Assembly: GCA_903862805.1 (NCBI GenBank)
Contig: CAIOZP010000522.1
Coordinates: 1-8,227, forward strand
Reading direction: 5' to 3'
Source of the DNA: an uncultured Fibrobacterota bacterium
GTDB taxonomy: Bacteria; Fibrobacterota; Chitinivibrionia; Chitinivibrionales; CAIOZP01
DNA: 8,227 bases
A model generated the notes under the pieces. It saw only the letters and a list, made by a program, of their open reading frames with translations, was not told where the DNA came from and made no database searches. A program made the translations under genes and the position numbers. This document shows positions 7,248-8,227 of the stretch, in pieces (within the stretch, counting starts at the first letter, position 1; each line of letters opens with the position of its first letter).

Positions 7248-7614
7248 CGCAAATCCCTGCAAACGCCCCAAATCCCACAGCACTCTTCGCAAATTCCGTC
7301 CCGCTTCCCACCTGAACAGATAAAGAAAGCGACTGATTCTGTGCGAAGAAGTTATTCGCAAAAGGCGTTACAGAACCGAGGGCCGCCGAAAACAATCCGC
7401 TCTTTGTCGCTACGGTCTGGGTCTCTGTCCAGACAACAGACGATCCGTTGTAGAGACGGAATATCACAGAATAAGATCCACCGGCGAGAGGGGCGCCGGT
7501 GGGGTTGGTTAAAAGTCCCTGATACGACATGGTCGCCGGGCTTAATGTCGCGGCAGTGGTGATTGCGGCGCAGAGAAGTGAGCTGAGGATTGCAAGGATT
7601 CTGGAACGGATCAT
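7207..7614 (-). CDS. N-terminal fragment actually translated: secreted surface-protein-like domain
   Basis: This is the uninterrupted frame as the sequence stands, 135 codons ending in TAG at 7209-7207. The first ~120 residues are the genuine N-terminus of the broken gene: a basic start (MIRSR), a hydrophobic core (ILAILSSLLCAAI), a likely signal-peptidase I site after ITTAA, and the YQG / FRLYNG / WTETQ / FSAALGS / VQVGS domain. The last ~15 residues (ICECYGFCGEGWSGG) are out of frame relative to the repeats and are probably not native. If the shift at 7255-7257 is real, the cell would secrete only this short domain without its repeat stalk. The domain is recognised by its pattern only and its function is unknown. 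Confidence 0.55.
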   Translation of the reverse strand: MIRSRILAILSSLLCAAITTAATLSPATMSYQGLLTNPTGAPLAGGSYSVIFRLYNGSSVVWTETQTVATKSGLFSAALGSVTPFANNFFAQNQSLSLSVQVGSGTEFAKSAVGFGAFAGICECYGFCGEGWSGG

Positions 7615-7665
7615 TGTGGTACCGTTATGGTTTTACGGTTTTTTTCTTTTTGTTATGTATCGCGA

Positions 7666-7679
7666 CCCGCTAACGCGGG
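7666..7679 (-). other. Small hairpin downstream of the FGE-fold gene
   Basis: A perfect 5-bp GC stem (CCCGC/GCGGG) with a 4-base loop, GTTA on the minus strand, lies about 104 bases past the stop of the FGE-fold gene in the 168-base gap. It is not followed by a T run on the minus strand (A-rich instead), so it is not a terminator for that gene. Short stem-loops downstream of variable repeats are a feature of diversity-generating-retroelement targets, but in described cases they usually have longer stems, GRNA-type loops and lie closer. The rest of the gap holds nothing I recognise. Confidence 0.4.
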
Positions 7680-7782
7680 AAAGTGAATAAAGAGACGAAG
7701 CTGCCTCTCTCCGGTATTCGAAAGCTCTGCGGGCTAAGGCCGCGCCGAGCTTACGAAACCTGCGTGAGCCGACTTCGGTAAA

Positions 7783-8227
7783 CTACGGGCGAGACACAAT
7801 CCGAAAACCGGTGCCGAAGTTGCGGAAGACAGGGTCGCCGTAGTAGGCGCGATAGGCAGAACGAAAGCCGGTCGCGCCGTTGTACCAACTGCCGCCCCGA
7901 TCCGCGCGGTTGTTGCCCGTAGTAGGGCCTGTCGGGTTTGCTTGCACTGAGCTACTATATGTTCCGTACCAATCATTGCACCACTGCCATACATCACCCG
8001 CCATATCATACAATCCGAAGGCGTTCTTTCCCTTTTGCGCTACTGGTTGTGTTGAGTTACTGCTGTTGTTGCCATTCCACGCATACTTGTTCAGAGAATC
8101 GATAGAATTATTCCCCCACCAGTAATTTGTGCTGGTTCCTGCCTTGGCCGCGTATTCCCATTCCGCTTCGGTCGGAAGGCGATAGCCATTCTTTGAATAA
8201 TTGATTGACATGTTTGTAAGGTTGGAA
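7783..8227 (-). CDS. FGE-sulfatase (SUMF1)/C-type-lectin-fold protein, 3' end only
   Basis: The last 148 codons of a gene whose 5' end is outside the window; the frame is open to the edge, so the ATG at 8211 is internal rather than the start. Hallmarks of the FGE-sulfatase domain, in order: NGYRLPTEAEWEYAAKAG, AFGLYDMAGDVWQWCNDWYG, RADRGGSWYNG (ending about 7879), FRSAYRAYYGDP and the terminal GTGFRIVSRP. True formylglycine-generating enzymes have two cysteines just after GGSW in a C....CR pattern; here those positions are Y, N, G, A, T, G and F, so oxidase activity is not expected. The domain more likely acts as a binding or structural scaffold. By hand count the last 120 bases of coding (7801-7920) are 65% GC against 50% for the preceding 120, and most codons end in C, a break inside one gene. 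It lies upstream of, and on the same strand as, the broken repeat-protein gene. Confidence 0.9.
   Translation of the reverse strand, partial: SNLTNMSINYSKNGYRLPTEAEWEYAAKAGTSTNYWWGNNSIDSLNKYAWNGNNSSNSTQPVAQKGKNAFGLYDMAGDVWQWCNDWYGTYSSSVQANPTGPTTGNNRADRGGSWYNGATGFRSAYRAYYGDPVFRNFGTGFRIVSRP
7801..7899 (-). other. Candidate variable region of a diversity-generating retroelement target
   Basis: From RGGSW to the final GFR the codons are dominated by NNC: 19 of the 29 codons from TGG (7887) to CGG (7801) end in C, including TAC AAC GGC, ACC GGC, TAC TAC GGC GAC and AAC TTC GGC ACC. The fixed residues W, A, R, A, R, P, R and GFR keep the positions expected if a template rich in AAC codons had been mutated at adenines. 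The block is at the very 3' end of a C-type-lectin-fold gene, the usual place. No template repeat or reverse transcriptase is in the window, and ordinary FGE-family C-termini share the RGGSW...R.A.R...P..R...GFR frame, so this remains a hypothesis. Confidence 0.3.

Larger units (their letters stand above)
6298..7614 (-). pseudogene. Exported repeat protein broken by two compensating frameshifts
   Basis: Read as one gene, about 438 codons in three pieces. 7614 to ~7256 (frame 1) encodes a signal peptide (~1-22, ending ITTAA) and a compact domain with MSYQGLLTNPTGAPLAGG, FRLYNG, VVWTETQTV, LFSAALGSVTPF and LSLSVQVGS; this looks like the N-terminal unit of bacterial surface or tail-fibre-like proteins. 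An extra base in the CCC at 7255-7257 then shifts to frame 2, which carries a tripeptide-repeat stretch (7247-6987), a Cys-rich piece (C-A-T-C-S-T-W-F-C) and GRGEAISLPLKAANIDLQ. One base missing near the TTTT at 6730-6733 restores frame 1 for KLWGKWFGKEEEYF and a PqqD-like end, stopping at TAA 6300-6298. As written, translation stops at 7207. The C-terminal part has a different character and higher GC at third positions, so a fusion of two genes is possible. The alternative explanation is homopolymer sequencing error. No Shine-Dalgarno sequence is seen before 7614. Confidence 0.7.

Noticed and set aside
6987..7250. CRISPR array
   Set aside because: The three 25-base repeats are imperfect, in frame with a coding period, and spaced 63 and 81 bases by repeat-like rather than unique sequence.
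6953..7562. Proline/glutamine-rich plus-strand frames opposite the repeat tract
   Set aside because: These are complements of the xx(A/S) repeats; their low-complexity P/Q/Y/N content follows from the repeat DNA.
7619..7783. Open frame continuing for about 50 codons after the FGE-fold stop codon, suggesting readthrough
   Set aside because: The domain is complete at GFRIVSRP and the extension has no pattern; chance in a GC-rich stretch is more likely.

Overview
The window looks like a chromosomal piece from a Gram-negative (diderm) bacterium. Two genes, an apolipoprotein N-acyltransferase and a monofunctional peptidoglycan transglycosylase, belong to outer-membrane lipoprotein and murein biology. 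On the right there is a secreted protein with alanine/serine-rich tripeptide repeats and a C-type-lectin/FGE-sulfatase-fold protein. That pairing is common in Fibrobacterota and other FCB-type or environmental lineages, but the phylum is only a guess.

Layout. Positions 178-4555 (+) are a tight three-gene operon in which each stop overlaps the next start as ATGA: a PAS-GGDEF-EAL protein with an intact phosphodiesterase half and a degenerate GNDEF cyclase half; a CheX-like domain fused to a GGDEF domain (GGDEM variant, inhibitory site intact); and lnt. Positions 1-177 hold no convincing gene: a short open frame ends at 118-120 and another at 68-70. lnt then meets mtgA tail to tail, with 10 bases between the stops.

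On the minus strand, reading right to left: the 3' end of an FGE-sulfatase/C-type-lectin-fold gene (8227-7783, 5' end outside the window); a 168-base gap with a small hairpin; a gene for an exported repeat protein broken by two compensating single-base shifts (7614-6298); a 212-base gap with an imperfect direct repeat; a YugP-like membrane zinc metallopeptidase (6085-5396); a strong intrinsic terminator (5351-5379); and mtgA (best start 5342, end 4566). The mtgA frame could open at a TTG at 5399, but that would place the terminator hairpin inside the coding sequence, so the ATG at 5342 is preferred.

Functionally, the left half pairs c-di-GMP turnover (probable phosphodiesterase plus probable cyclase) with lipoprotein maturation. 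The centre is cell-envelope maintenance (membrane protease, glycan polymerisation). The right half is surface or secreted accessory material. The most unusual points are the 3' end of the FGE-fold gene, which has the codon pattern and GC jump expected of a diversity-generating-retroelement target although no reverse transcriptase or template is in the window, and the frameshifted repeat protein, whose two breaks at homopolymers cancel each other and whose C-terminal end looks like an unrelated PqqD-like winged-helix module.
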